A DNA stretch of 64,000 bases, from contig JAUZTG010000016.1 in NCBI GenBank assembly GCA_030734395.1, positions 1,550,001 through 1,614,000 of the forward strand, written 5' to 3'. This DNA is from Sarocladium kiliense (taxonomy: Eukaryota; Ascomycota; Sordariomycetes; Hypocreales; Sarocladiaceae). The notes beneath the pieces are model-generated. The model was not told the DNA's origin. It did not search any database and saw only the letters and a list, made by a program, of their open reading frames with translations. Each line of letters begins with the position of its first letter. Positions within the stretch are counted from its first letter, which is position 1. Below, one piece after another: positions 33,868 to 44,142 of the stretch. A program made the translations under genes and the position numbers.

Positions 33868-35372
33868 ATGCCGTTCCCATTCACTCTTCCAACGACTTCG
33901 GCTTTTGCCTTCTCATCCTGTGTCGATTGCGACTCTCACCCCTCGCTGCCCCTCAACGCGAGCACATACCGTGGGGTACTGCGCGACACGCTCAAGAAGC
34001 ACAAGCGATTGCCACCGTCATCTCAAATATCCAATCTCTCCACGATATCTGCGGCCATTAACGACTATGTACCATATCTGCTAGCTGTTGATGCCGGGCT
34101 GAGCGACCGGGATCTTCCGTCTGGCGAGATTCTGAGTGCCGTTCTCAAGTCCAACCCGTCTATTGAATGGCGACCAACACTATCGGGGGATGTTGTCCCT
34201 GGTCGGGAGCGAAACAGAGTTAAAGTCACGTCCTTCGAACATGAAATTGTGTTTGTACTTTCATCACTTGGCTTTTGTCAGTTCCTCACGGCTCGAGCAA
34301 CGCTGCAGCCACTTTACACGACTACCGGCGAATTCCTGAGCGCTCAGCAGAGGACGACGGCAATTACCAGCGCTACCAAGTGCCTCTTGGATGCTGCCTC
34401 AGTATATGACTATTTGGCGCGCCGAGGAGAGCAGGTCTCTGGCCCTGTCCCATGTGCGGATGTTTCACCAGCAACGATGCGCGCTTTGGCATCGCTGGCG
34501 CACGCGGAAGCAACTCTTCTCGCGGTGCTGAAGGATGACCCGTATCCTGCCATGGTGGCTCAGGATAGGAACAAAACCGATAAAGACTGGATGTTCAAAG
34601 CTCCGGATATTCCAAAGGTTCGGGCTCATCTATATGCTCGCCTCTGTCTCGCGGCGTCTGAGCATGCCGCAAAGGCTGCCTCTTTATGTCATTCTGGAGG
34701 ATCAAGCGGGACGAAAATCGACGCAGGCTTCGCGAAATACTTAGAAGACTTACGTCGGACAAGTCGTGCGAAAGCCTGTCGGTTCTTTGGAATTGATGCT
34801 GAGCTTGGCGGCCAGACTGCAGAGGGCATTGCATGGCTGCGGGCTGGTCTCAAAGAAATGGGCATTGAGATTAAGGAACAGAAGAAAGGTCTCAGTCTTA
34901 GCAAGCTCAAGAAAGATCTGGTCGAGAAGAGGGAGGATCGAAAAGTCGATAAGGAGGCGGCGTGGGGTGCTGACGCAGGCCGAATGGAGGAGACACGGAT
35001 ACTGGAGATGCTGGATGTGAAGTGGAACAAGATCAACGATACGGTATGTCATTCCAATCCGCGTCACATAGCACTCAACCTTAACAGTTTCACCAGATGA
35101 ACACACAGGCTATCCCGCCTATCAACTCACTTCTCACGAAGATGCCATCGGGGCGTGAGATTCACTCAATCCCACAGTACCAGCCTCCAAGTCTAGAGAA
35201 GGACGTATTGGAGGCTATGAGGGGCCCACCAGAGGAACGTGATGACTATGGTGATCCAAGTTCAGATGAGGATGAAACCACTCACTCGCCGGTCCCTTAT
35301 GTGGGAGCCTTCCCTGGGTCGGCGGATGACTACTCCAGGGCACCCAGTACAACCGGCAAAGCTTACTACTAA
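33868..35372 (+). CDS. palC: pH-response regulator PalC (BRO1 domain)
   Basis: Two exons, 33868-35043 and 35097-35372; 483 aa. The start MPFPFTLPTTSAFAFS and the following helical region match fungal PalC. The protein is built on a BRO1-type fold, seen in the long alternating helices (AINDYVPYLLAVDAGL, FEHEIVFVLSSLGFCQFLTARA, SLAHAEATLLAVLKDDP). The C-terminus is acidic and Pro-rich. PalC links the plasma-membrane pH sensor PalH/PalI/PalF to ESCRT-III (Vps32), leading to proteolytic activation of PacC in alkaline medium. A Lys/Glu-rich coiled segment (KKGLSLSKLKKDLVEKRED) is at about 348-366. It is convergent with the Cys-rich gene, 101 bp away. Confidence 0.9.
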
Positions 35373-35473
35373 ATGCCAAGTCATTCAATGCACTTAAGTC
35401 TTTGAAACATTTTAAACAAAGCAAGTTCTTCTGATTTCACATTAACTCTTGGCCGCTCAACCTCTCAAATGTC

Positions 35474-36147
35474 TTAGCGATAGTAGGTGGTGGCTGGTGG
35501 CGGAGTGTAGTCTGTAATGCTACACGGGGGAGTACTGATCTCATCCGTCGGAATGCCGTCACAAGCAGGGAAGCATCTGCATAGAAAGGTTAGCTTGTTT
35601 ATGAGCCTAAGTATTGATTGAACATACCCTCCGAACCCCTCGCCACAAGGTGTGACACCGTCGATGCATACAGTCAAGGTGCAAGTCTCTGTAGGCGTAG
35701 GTGTGCTTGTGTCTGGGCTGGTGACTGGGGTCGACGACGGCGTGCAAGGCGGCTTCGTAAGTGGTGGCTCTGGTAGACAGTCGTTATAGCATGTCCCATA
35801 CATACCACCGCAATCGTCTATATAATCGACGCAGAGAGTTCTTGTGCACGTAGAAGGCAAGTCGGTTCCTGTCGGGGTTGAGAGTGAACATCCGGGCGTT
35901 GTGTAAGTCGGAGATGGCGTTTTGCAGGAATCGTAGCACTATCTCGTGTTAAACATGGCAAACGACAGGACTCAGTGCACAAGAAAACACTCACTCCCGG
36001 TCCATAACCTTGCCCGCACGAATCCGAAGGTGGCTCTCCAGTCTTGGTGACGGTCACGATCGACTCGGTACAGTTTTTATACCCCTTCGGGTAACCATGG
36101 ACCGCACCGAAGAGAGCAAGCATGGCTAGCGCAACCGAGTTCCTCAT
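35474..36147 (-). CDS. Secreted cysteine-rich protein with three related modules
   Basis: Three exons on the minus strand: 35995-36147, 35628-35938, 35474-35576; 188 aa. A signal peptide (MRNSVALAMLALFGAVHG) precedes a mature chain with 17 cysteines and many Thr/Pro. Two modules are clear: C82-x4-C87-x6-C94-x6-C101-x3-C105-x10-C116 and C137-x4-C142-x6-C149-x6-C156-x3-C160-x12-C173. Both open as C-T-x-[TL]. A degenerate first copy has C44-x7-C52-x3-C56-x11-C68. The exon-2/exon-3 junction falls inside the last module. I recognise no named family. The size, secretion and Cys content fit a surface-associated or effector-like protein, which is only inference. No toxin similarity is apparent. Confidence 0.75.
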
Positions 36148-37562
36148 CTTGGATAGATAATTGTGCTTGAAATAAACTTGTTCGTATGCTTGTGGTCAAA
36201 GAAGGAGATGTTGACTAGGGAGGAATAACATTGACCGGAATGTGGGCATCGCTCATTTGTATGAATGAGAGCTTCCTTATAGTCAGCCATTTGGCAATTA
36301 ATTAACGGCTTGCATCAATGCTATTAATACACGAAAGGTCTTTTCAGCTCGTGGACAATGCTAACTTCAAGCCTATCGATCGCCCTCAATCACGGTGGCT
36401 GCAACGACACCGACGAGCCGACGTTGCATGAGACCACCAGCTGAGGCAAGGCGCATCGTTTGGCTGGTGCAATACGAGGTCCAGGGCACGGATCATGATT
36501 TACATCCATGCCAGCCACAACCGAATTAGGTGGGACCGGAGCAGGATCAGCGTGATCAACAGAGCCAAAGGTCGTCGAAAACGGGAACCCATATGCAGGC
36601 ACCCCAGAAGCATGAAAGGCGGGGAAACGGGATACCTTCGACCGGTCACTGTGGTGAAGAACAAGTTATCAATACGAGGCATGTGGCTTGCAGCTTTCAG
36701 AACGTCGACCGTTGCGTCTCGTGGCTGTGCGATTGAGGCGCTCGTCAGCCACGCCTAGTCCAACCAAGGAATGCCTATCATTGATGTGGATGTAGCTGTG
36801 GCTGTCGCGTTGCTGTCAGCTCGTGCAATGAGAAGGTGCTAGTGCATCGCGAGTCTGACGACGACTCTATTTAAGATTTGGTCTAGAATTGCCGCAAGCT
36901 GACATTGCTAATCGCCGGGCTTTCTGCGATGTCGGCAATTGCCAGCCACTTCCATAAATAGATCGGATTGGCTATAAGGGGAGACCAGCAGGTTTATATG
37001 TATGGGCAGGCGAGACCGATGTCTTGAATCAGCGAAGCATATGTGAAACACCTAGAGGCTTTGTACATATACATGTGATTGCGACATAGCTGCAAGACTC
37101 TTCTGAAGGGGGTCTGTGTTCTTACTCTAGACTTTTCAGCCGTAGCATCGCTAGCCCGCGCAGGGCTAACTGTACCATCATTCATGTGCCCCTGCTGAGC
37201 AAATGACCACTACTGTGTACACTATCAGTGGAAGTGTAGTTGGTATTCAATCACTCTTCTGATACTCGAGAGCTTTGATACTAACAAGAGCCAGAAGGTG
37301 ATGTATTACTGAATCAGCATCCACAAACTGTAGAAATGAGTCAAGTTTAAGATACGATCATACCGTCTTGTAGACGCACGTCATTATGTTTTCTACGTGA
37401 AACAAGTATCACATGCTTGTTCCTGCGATGCCATCTAGTCACGTATTGCCCAAAGGTAAAGTAAGTAGAAGCAAATCTCACAGCAAAGTGGTTCAGGATA
37501 GTGCCACATGTCGGACTCAACGTCTTGAATGAGGCGAGACTTTATCAGCTACCGGTGGCTGC
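36148..37562. other. Intergenic region, no gene seen
   Basis: About 1.4 kb. A 70-codon minus-strand frame at 36390-36602 has no homology that I recognise and lacks a signal peptide. No repeats or RNA genes were found. Confidence 0.4.
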
Positions 37563-38891
37563 TTATGGCTGTGAAACAGCCTCGCCAACGGCGTAAGGGC
37601 TGAACACACTGCAACCCGCCGAATCTGCCTCACTGCCAACCCTCCAGTAAACGCCACAATCAAAGTTGGTGGTACCTCGTGTGCCTTGGCAAGTCAAGGG
37701 GCAAGTGCCATCATCATTGATCGTGGCCGAGCAGGTCAAGTCAGTCAGGCCCCCTCCGAACAGGACATATGAGTCGGACCCTGAGGCATTAGGGTTAGTG
37801 CCTCCATTGGTGCCAGCAGTGGCTCCGTTGAGAACCTTGAGGACACCGTCCTCTGTCGTGGTGAATTCGAGGACTGTTACACCGTCGGAATAATCAACAC
37901 CAACGTAGCCGGCCCCCATATCGTACAGCGGGTTACCGTCGTGCTGCCCCCCGACGGCGTAGATTGTGAAAGTGGGAATGGCGAGGACATATGTGGTAGA
38001 TGTGTAAGTCGTTGACTGCTCAGAGATTGTGCTAGACTCTGTAGCGGTGTTGGTAATGGTCGTTGTCTCGGACTTGGTTGCCGAGGAGGTGGCTGTCGCC
38101 TTCTGAGTGGCGGGGACCTATGAAAGTTGCGTCTTAGTCCATGTACTGTATCTACTGCAACGCGGCGCAGTGTGCGATAGACAAGAGAACCATGGGAAAG
38201 AGAAGAAACTTTTTACTTACAGTAACAGTAGTCGTGGTGGTTGTAGGCTTGGCAATCACCTTCGTCGTAGTCGTCGTGGCATGCGGGATGGAGAGGCACT
38301 TGCAAGCAGAGGAAACGGCCTTGCTATCTTTGTACTTCGTGAAGCATCCCGGCTTGGCAACGGGAGCAACCGCGCGCTTCTGCGGAGACGCAGTGACAGC
38401 AGCGCAAGCGGTGATGTAGGAAGTTGAAACGAGCTCGACAGTCTCGACAGTCGTGGACTTGTCAGTGACGGTGGCCGAGCTGGTCTCGGTCTGAGTGACA
38501 GTCGATGTAAGTGTCCTTGTCGCGACTGTGCTGGTCACCACTCCAGAGGTGACCGTAGCTGTACGCCTGATAGTTCTAGTGCAGGAAGTGTGAGTGAAAC
38601 TGTCCTTGAGTCAAGTAAGTCATGATGCAGGTGATCTCACGCAGTGTACTTGGTGACAGTTTTGGTCTTGGTCACCTTCGGAATGTGAAGGTATGAGGAG
38701 CAGAAAGCCGTGGCCTGTGATTGCTGTCCCGCTGATTTGTTGATGCTCTTGACAGTCGTGCAGAATTGCTTCGGAGGAGAGTAGTAATCACCATATTGTC
38801 CAGGCTCTGGGACCGCTTCCCTGGGGACGGATAGCCCGGCAGCGGAACCGGCGACACCCAGGACAAGAGCAGCGATAGTATTGAGATGCAT
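37563..38891 (-). CDS. Secreted Thr/Ser-rich (mucin-like) protein with C-terminal Cys domain
   Basis: Three exons on the minus strand: 38641-38891, 38221-38599, 37563-38117; 394 aa. The start MHLNTIAALVLGVAGSAAG gives a good signal peptide; an in-frame Met 17 codons upstream would add a charged, less suitable leader. An N-terminal region with FCTTVKS and AFCSSYLHIP is followed by long Thr/Val/Ser stretches (for example TVATRTLTSTVTQTETSS) likely to be O-glycosylated, with a Cys-containing island (CFTKYKDSKAVSSACKCL) between them. The last ~150 residues form a compact Gly/Asp-rich domain with four or more Cys. The first intron is only 41 nt. The function is unknown; a wall or matrix protein is likely. 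Confidence 0.72.
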
Positions 38892-40078
38892 AATAAGCCC
38901 CAAGAGAAGGATTATATGTGTGTGGTTGTTTTTATTGAACATCTCACGGATTCTTGCTGAACGAGAGGTCCTGCTGGATCGAACTTATATATAATTCAGG
39001 CGTCCCTTGCATTCTCAATTTCCCACCTCGTCCGGCCGAAGCTGGGGAGAAGGGAAGCCGAATCCAGATACACAGCTCTCTCGGCTAGGCAGAATAATAT
39101 CAACTGTCAAGGATCATAAGCCAGCTGAAGTCCCGAAAAGGGTTCTGTATACCCTGAAAAGTAACTAACGTCCTCTTCGTGACGCAGCACCTCATCGATA
39201 GCTTGGCAGACTATCTAGCGTGACAGGTAGTCTTGGCTCTAGCGCAAATGGCCGAGGTGCCTTTCCATACATTGCTGTCGGTAACTGACAGGTTTTAAAG
39301 GTCTTGTTCTGGTTGGGTCGCTTTTGCACAGGGCCTAGAACCTCGTTGTATGCTGTTACCCCTGGTCAGATCTCCAGCGCAAGGGTAAAGTGGTCCCATC
39401 CATCAGTAACGATCGCTAATCTAGATCTGGACTCAGCTGAAAGCTGGACTGACCGCGATTCGTGTATATTGGGAAAATTGACAACCTTGACGTTTATGAG
39501 AGCCCGCTTTAATATGGGGCGTGAAAGGCCGAGGCCTGCGGAATGGATCTGAGACTAATATGTCTGTATTCAGAGAGTCGACTACAGCCACACTGGGATG
39601 GTTTGACCTGATCTCCATGGAGGAAAGGGACGAGTGGCCGAGACAGCATTGATTCAGCGCTTTCTGCGTGGCCGTTGCCTTACCTTGTCGACCGATCAGA
39701 TGCGAAGCATATCACGATGCATCCATTATGCATAATGCCCCTCTCAGATGCTGAGCTGGGCATACTAGTCTCATTGGAGAACATCCCTCGTGTGGCGCTG
39801 TAATCTCAGTGGCTGCAAGCCACCTTCAGATCAATTGCGACTTATGAGTAGAACGATTGGCCGACCAAAGACCGTTGTAATGACATAGGTACGCCATCCG
39901 TAGCTAATGCGGGAGGGGATGACACCCTTGCACCATCCTCCATGTGACTTGGACATTCTGCTTCTTCGGGCTCTCAAGGTATCTCCTGCTCTCACAGTTT
40001 AGGGTCAAAATATGACTGATCTGCCACATCTGCACACCATCCCGTCAACAGTCCCGATGCCTTGTCCGGGGCTACTCA
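38892..40078. other. Intergenic region, no gene seen
   Basis: About 1.2 kb upstream of the Thr-rich gene and downstream of the next regulator. Short frames on both strands lack start context and domains. No repeat was recognised. Confidence 0.4.
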
Positions 40079-42433
40079 TCAGCAGAGGGCCGAGATCGCG
40101 GTGGGACTAAACACTTCGGACAGGCCGGCCACGAGATAGCAGTTCAATCGGGCAAGGGTCGGTAGGAAGAGAGGAGAAACTTTGCTTTGCCCAAGCACAA
40201 CCTGTTGCCAGCTATTCAGCATCTCTTTCGCCCTGACAGCCATTTCGGGTGTAGGAGACTGGACGAGAGTGACCAGTAAGAAATTAGATGTGAAAGAGAA
40301 AAGCGCGGTTGACCCTTCGAGACAGTCAGTTATGCGGTGCTTGTGTATGGATGACAGGAGAGCAAACATACATGAAGGCCAAAAGTCGCTTAATTGAGAC
40401 GGGGTGAAGTGTTTTGTGAGGCTGACCAAATTAGCCGCCCAGCCTAAGGAAGCGCTGTATACCTCATGGATCATTGCTAATGTCTCGTCGTTATTACCGT
40501 CTGGCGGGAGTTGGAGGTCAGACAGATCGGGCAGCTCCCAGTCCAGGCTCTCCAAGGTGCCAATTTGCGATGACAAGTTCAGTGTGGCTTCCGCAGTGCC
40601 GTCATCTTCTACCACGATAGGAGGTGGCATCGAAAGTACAGTCGGCCGTAGAAGCGCTCGCCACACGTATGCCACAAGGGTCGAGTAGGCGATGAGCAGG
40701 ACTGGGTGAGGGACGTCGGCTGCCCCTTCATGGTGGGAGGTCAACCCTAACGGATGTGTAGTTGGCACGGATGCGCGCCAGGAACTTAGCTCGTCAAAGA
40801 TGTATTTGGCAACCTCCAATGATGAGGAAAGGTCCTGCGAAAGTCTTTGAGATGATTTGAGAGAGCTTTTGAGATATCAGCGGAAGCAAGTTTACTTGAA
40901 ATGAAGGACCAGTATTTAGCCATCTGGATTGGTAACTTACTAGAGCGAAGACTGTATAGAGTCAGCAATGACAGCGAGGCGAGCCATTTCTCGGAATGGT
41001 GTTGTAACCTTCGTCAAAGCAAGAGAGGTGAAGGGTGCTGATGCCGGAATAGTAAAGTCATCATCATCCAGGACACTGACATCCCATTCTTCCCGATGAA
41101 GATATGGTGGACGGCCCATGAGCAGGGAAAGCCATTTGTCTTCAACGTAGATGGCCCACCAGAGACGGCGTCGAATTTGCCTTTCCTCAAGAGGGATGGC
41201 ACACATCCGCGTTTCAAGGTGAAGGCCAAGATTGTGGGCCATACCAACGAGGCTACCCAACCATGACCATGTAAAGGCTGGAGGCTGAGTAGCAACACGG
41301 TCGCGGCTCTTGTGAAGGTAGAGAATACCGGCCTGTAAAGTTGACAGGTGCGGACGATGGATCTCTTCTTGTAAAGAACCCCAGCAGATGCGCCAGATTC
41401 TGTCGTAAGGGAGCTGTTCGTACATCTCTCTGATAGCTAGGTATTCGTCGTTTCGCGAAAAGGGTAGGGCATGCCCGTACATTGCGGCCAACAAATGACA
41501 TGGAACATTTTGAAGGGAGCTCAATGATGGCAAATCTCCGGATCCTTGAGACTCGAAGTGACCTGAAGACATAATAGGCAGAAGAGGAAAGACGTGCATG
41601 TAGAATCTGCCATCCATGGCCGTCAGTTTCAGCGCAAATGCCGGGTTTCACTGCTCGTGTTTGACTCACAGTCGAATGAGACGAACACCCCATTCACCCG
41701 GGATGAGCTCGTCCAACTCAGCCCTCAACGTGCCGGCTTCCTTGACTTTAGTGTCTGCAACAGCGGTATCATGAGCAGAATCAGGCGTCATGATGAAATG
41801 CATTGGAATCTTATCTGTAAGAGGAACACCACCCACATTCCGAATGCGAAAGCCATAAAGGCTCTTCAACCCATACTCATCGAAACGACAATGTCGCAAC
41901 AACCAAGGGTCTGATTCTGAAGAGCCTCCTATTAAAACAGCCGTTTGGCCGGGAACATGATCCAAGGTCTGTGTGAATTGTGCTGCCGGGGGTAGCGTGG
42001 CTGGGCTTCGATGTGTCGTCTGAGGCTGGCCGATCTCATTCGGGCGGATAGAGGTGAAGTCACCAAACCCATCCTCCTCCTCAGCGGCAATGAGGGATTC
42101 GAGGGTACTGTCGACGTGTCTTTCACTGTCCAGTGCCAGGGGATTGTCGTTTTGTGGAGGCGTATTGCTCGCGCTGGCGACCAGACCAGGCGACTGCAAG
42201 GTATCGTGTTTCGCCGAGGAGCGGCGCGGCGTCCTCCTAGCCGGGCTGCCTTGGAACGTGCACGCGGACTGCGAATCTGCACATCGCGAACAAGCCAAGT
42301 TCTCGCCTCGGGGCTGACAGCGAAGCTTCCGTACGCGACAAAGATCGCATGGTCGCCGACGCGTCCGTACTCGATATGGGCGGGAAGCAGTAGCCTCGTC
42401 GCCGCTACTGTGCGCATGGCTCGCCCTTGGCAT
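40079..42433 (-). CDS. Zn2Cys6 fungal transcription factor, near urease
   Basis: Three exons on the minus strand: 41670-42433, 40941-41606, 40079-40865; 738 aa. The zinc cluster has Cys at 29, 32, 39, 48, 51 and 58 (C-x2-C-x6-C-x8-C-x2-C-x6-C), preceded by the basic RVRTRRR. A disordered region follows, then the fungal-specific regulatory domain, with RIWRICWGSLQEEIHRPHLSTLQAGIL, GMAHNLGLHLE and RRRLWWAIYVEDKWLSLLMGRPP. The third exon is joined by an acceptor that gives SSLYSLKSSQRLSQDL, matching the usual helix; this junction is less certain. The frame stays open to an upstream Met at 42691, but the Met at 42433 puts the cluster at a normal distance. Targets are unknown; it is divergent from the urease gene. 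Confidence 0.82.
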
Positions 42434-42942
42434 AGCGTTGATGAACGAGACTGATTCGACGAAATTCCAACACTTTCTGACGGGTGGCAAGATTCGATCT
42501 GGTGGAGCCGCTGGCGAGGCTCGTGGTGTAAGAAAGTTCTTCACGCAAGAAGACACAGAGGTGTTTTTAGGCGCTACGCCTAGATCATCGTTACCTGACC
42601 CCAGTCTCACGTAGGTGGCTGTTGCAAGATCTGAGCTGCAGGACTCCAGATCAATTAATGTGAAGAAACAGGCATCAATCGCGAGCGACAAATTCGCGAA
42701 TAAGGATTCTAGGGGATCGTTTGCATTAATACCGGTTACAGTGGCGCAGGCTATTTAAAGGAAGACGCGAGAAGAAGCTGTCCCAGACTTTCTCATCTTG
42801 GCTCACAGCCGCCTTTGAGACATGGTGAGATGCTTTTATCGAAATGGAAGTTACATATTTTGGTAGTGGCGATGAGGCACTCGGTTCCTTTCACACGCGA
42901 TCAACAGCAATGATCATCTCTTCATCCACTCCTCTAAGCAAC

Positions 42943-43251
42943 TCACTCATCTCGATACCATGTCCAGTGGGTTCGCAGCCACTTCAAGAGCGCGCTCTTC
43001 TTCGTTCCCTCCTTATGTCCATATTCAGCATGTCCACCCATCCTGCGATTCGAGGATTGCATTCCGCGGCATCCGACTGTCTCTTCATAAGAAGGAGGAG
43101 GAGGCAAGGCCTCGGGTTGAATTGATGTTTGTGTGTGACATAGTTGATATGGTACCCGGCAAGTAGAGCAAGGACGTCGAGTGGGAGGAGGGGATCTGGT
43201 ATTGTGTATGACGACTGCCTCGTGAGACTGAAAGTCGATGTATCGATCCAT
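42943..43251 (-). CDS. Possible small protein with PPxY motif
   Basis: A 102-aa frame starting at a true ATG in good context (GAAAATGG). It carries a Pro run followed by SYEE (PPPPSYEE, residues 50-57), which contains a PPxY WW-domain ligand motif. Cysteines at 28, 31 and 38 and a basic, Trp-rich C-terminus (KWLRTHWTWYRDE) follow. I recognise no family. It could be a genuine small fungal protein or one exon of a longer gene. The plus strand also has an open frame here. Confidence 0.38.
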   Translation of the reverse strand: MDRYIDFQSHEAVVIHNTRSPPPTRRPCSTCRVPYQLCHTQTSIQPEALPPPPSYEETVGCRGMQSSNRRMGGHAEYGHKEGTKKSALLKWLRTHWTWYRDE

Positions 43252-43385
43252 TTTCAGAAAGGTTGGCTCGTTTTCTTGTTTGTCTTTTTCAGCTTTTCTT
43301 ACGTTGAGAACGCCAAAAAATTATGGAAACTTTGCTGCACAGCGCCTCGTGTAAGTTATATCTTACCTTGAGTGGGCATGACGGC

Positions 43386-43973
43386 TTTCGGCGAAACCAA
43401 CTATCGGCCAAATTGTGCTTCGGCCAAATGGTGAGATGGCTCCATCCAGCAAGCAAGCTTCGCCGAAGCGGCTCAAGACCAAGCTCGGATCATGGAATGG
43501 CACCCAGTCACAGGTTACCATCGCTTGACTAATAATTGTTCTCAATGACAAGCTTGGCGCCTTCCCGATCTCGTGCGGCAAGGGGAGAAGTCGGTGGGAG
43601 GGCTCGAGCATTTGACATCCGACCTACCGCAGAGCGTGTATCGTCGACCTCATGCCTACGAATTCAGTTGAGAAGAACATGTGTTGAGCCATTTAATATG
43701 AGACAAAGCCCAGAGGTCTTATATTCTACGCTACTGCATGATTAATGTCAGCTGGGATGTCTTTCCGCTGTTGCCTCTGGGCGTAGGCTCACTCTCCGTT
43801 TCCTTGATGCGGCTCATTGACGTTTGAAGTTACTGACGAAGCTAGCAATTGAGAATTTCTTCAATGATCGTGTCATAAAAGTCGCCATACTATGACGTTT
43901 TGGAGATCATGCGGCATGTACTTTGGCCGAGGTTCCCACATTCGCCGAGCTCTCAAGAACCACTTTGGCCGAG
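43386..43973. promoter_or_regulatory. Cluster of TTTGGCCGA-type elements upstream of urease
   Basis: TCGGCCAAA occurs at 43404-43412 and 43420-43428. Its complement-sense form ACTTTGGCCGAG occurs at 43920-43931 and 43962-43973, 170-220 bp before the urease start. Two perfect odd-centred palindromes, TTTCGGCGAAA (43386-43396) and CTTCGCCGAAG (43458-43468), lie among them. Repetition in both orientations suggests a binding site, possibly for a CGG-reading Zn2Cys6 factor; this is inference. Confidence 0.4.
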
Positions 43974-44142
43974 TCGGGCGCCATAGTGGACTCAATCTAC
44001 AGCAGCGTGAATGAGATAACATATATTATGCGCCTGGGCTGTCCTCCCAAGAAACTATCCCTCGTAAGATTCACTCTCATTTACAAGATCTTGCTGACTC
44101 TGTGCTTACGTCTATCACTTGTCAAGAGACCGACCTGTCAAA

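Larger units (their letters stand above)
42434..44142. other. Region between Zn2Cys6 gene and urease
   Basis: A 1.7-kb divergent space. It holds one small candidate gene at 42943-43251 and several CGG-containing symmetric elements at 43386-43468 and 43920-43973, listed separately. Outside these nothing was recognised. Confidence 0.45.

Noticed and set aside
36390..36602. 70-codon minus-strand frame
   Set aside because: No signal peptide, domain or supporting splice neighbours.
38892..38942. Upstream Met for the Thr-rich secreted protein
   Set aside because: The 17 extra residues (MFNKNNHTHI...) would bury the signal peptide; the downstream Met fits better.
42434..42691. N-terminal extension of the second Zn2Cys6 protein
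   Set aside because: It would place 86 extra residues before a zinc cluster that is normally near the N-terminus; transcript data could reverse this.
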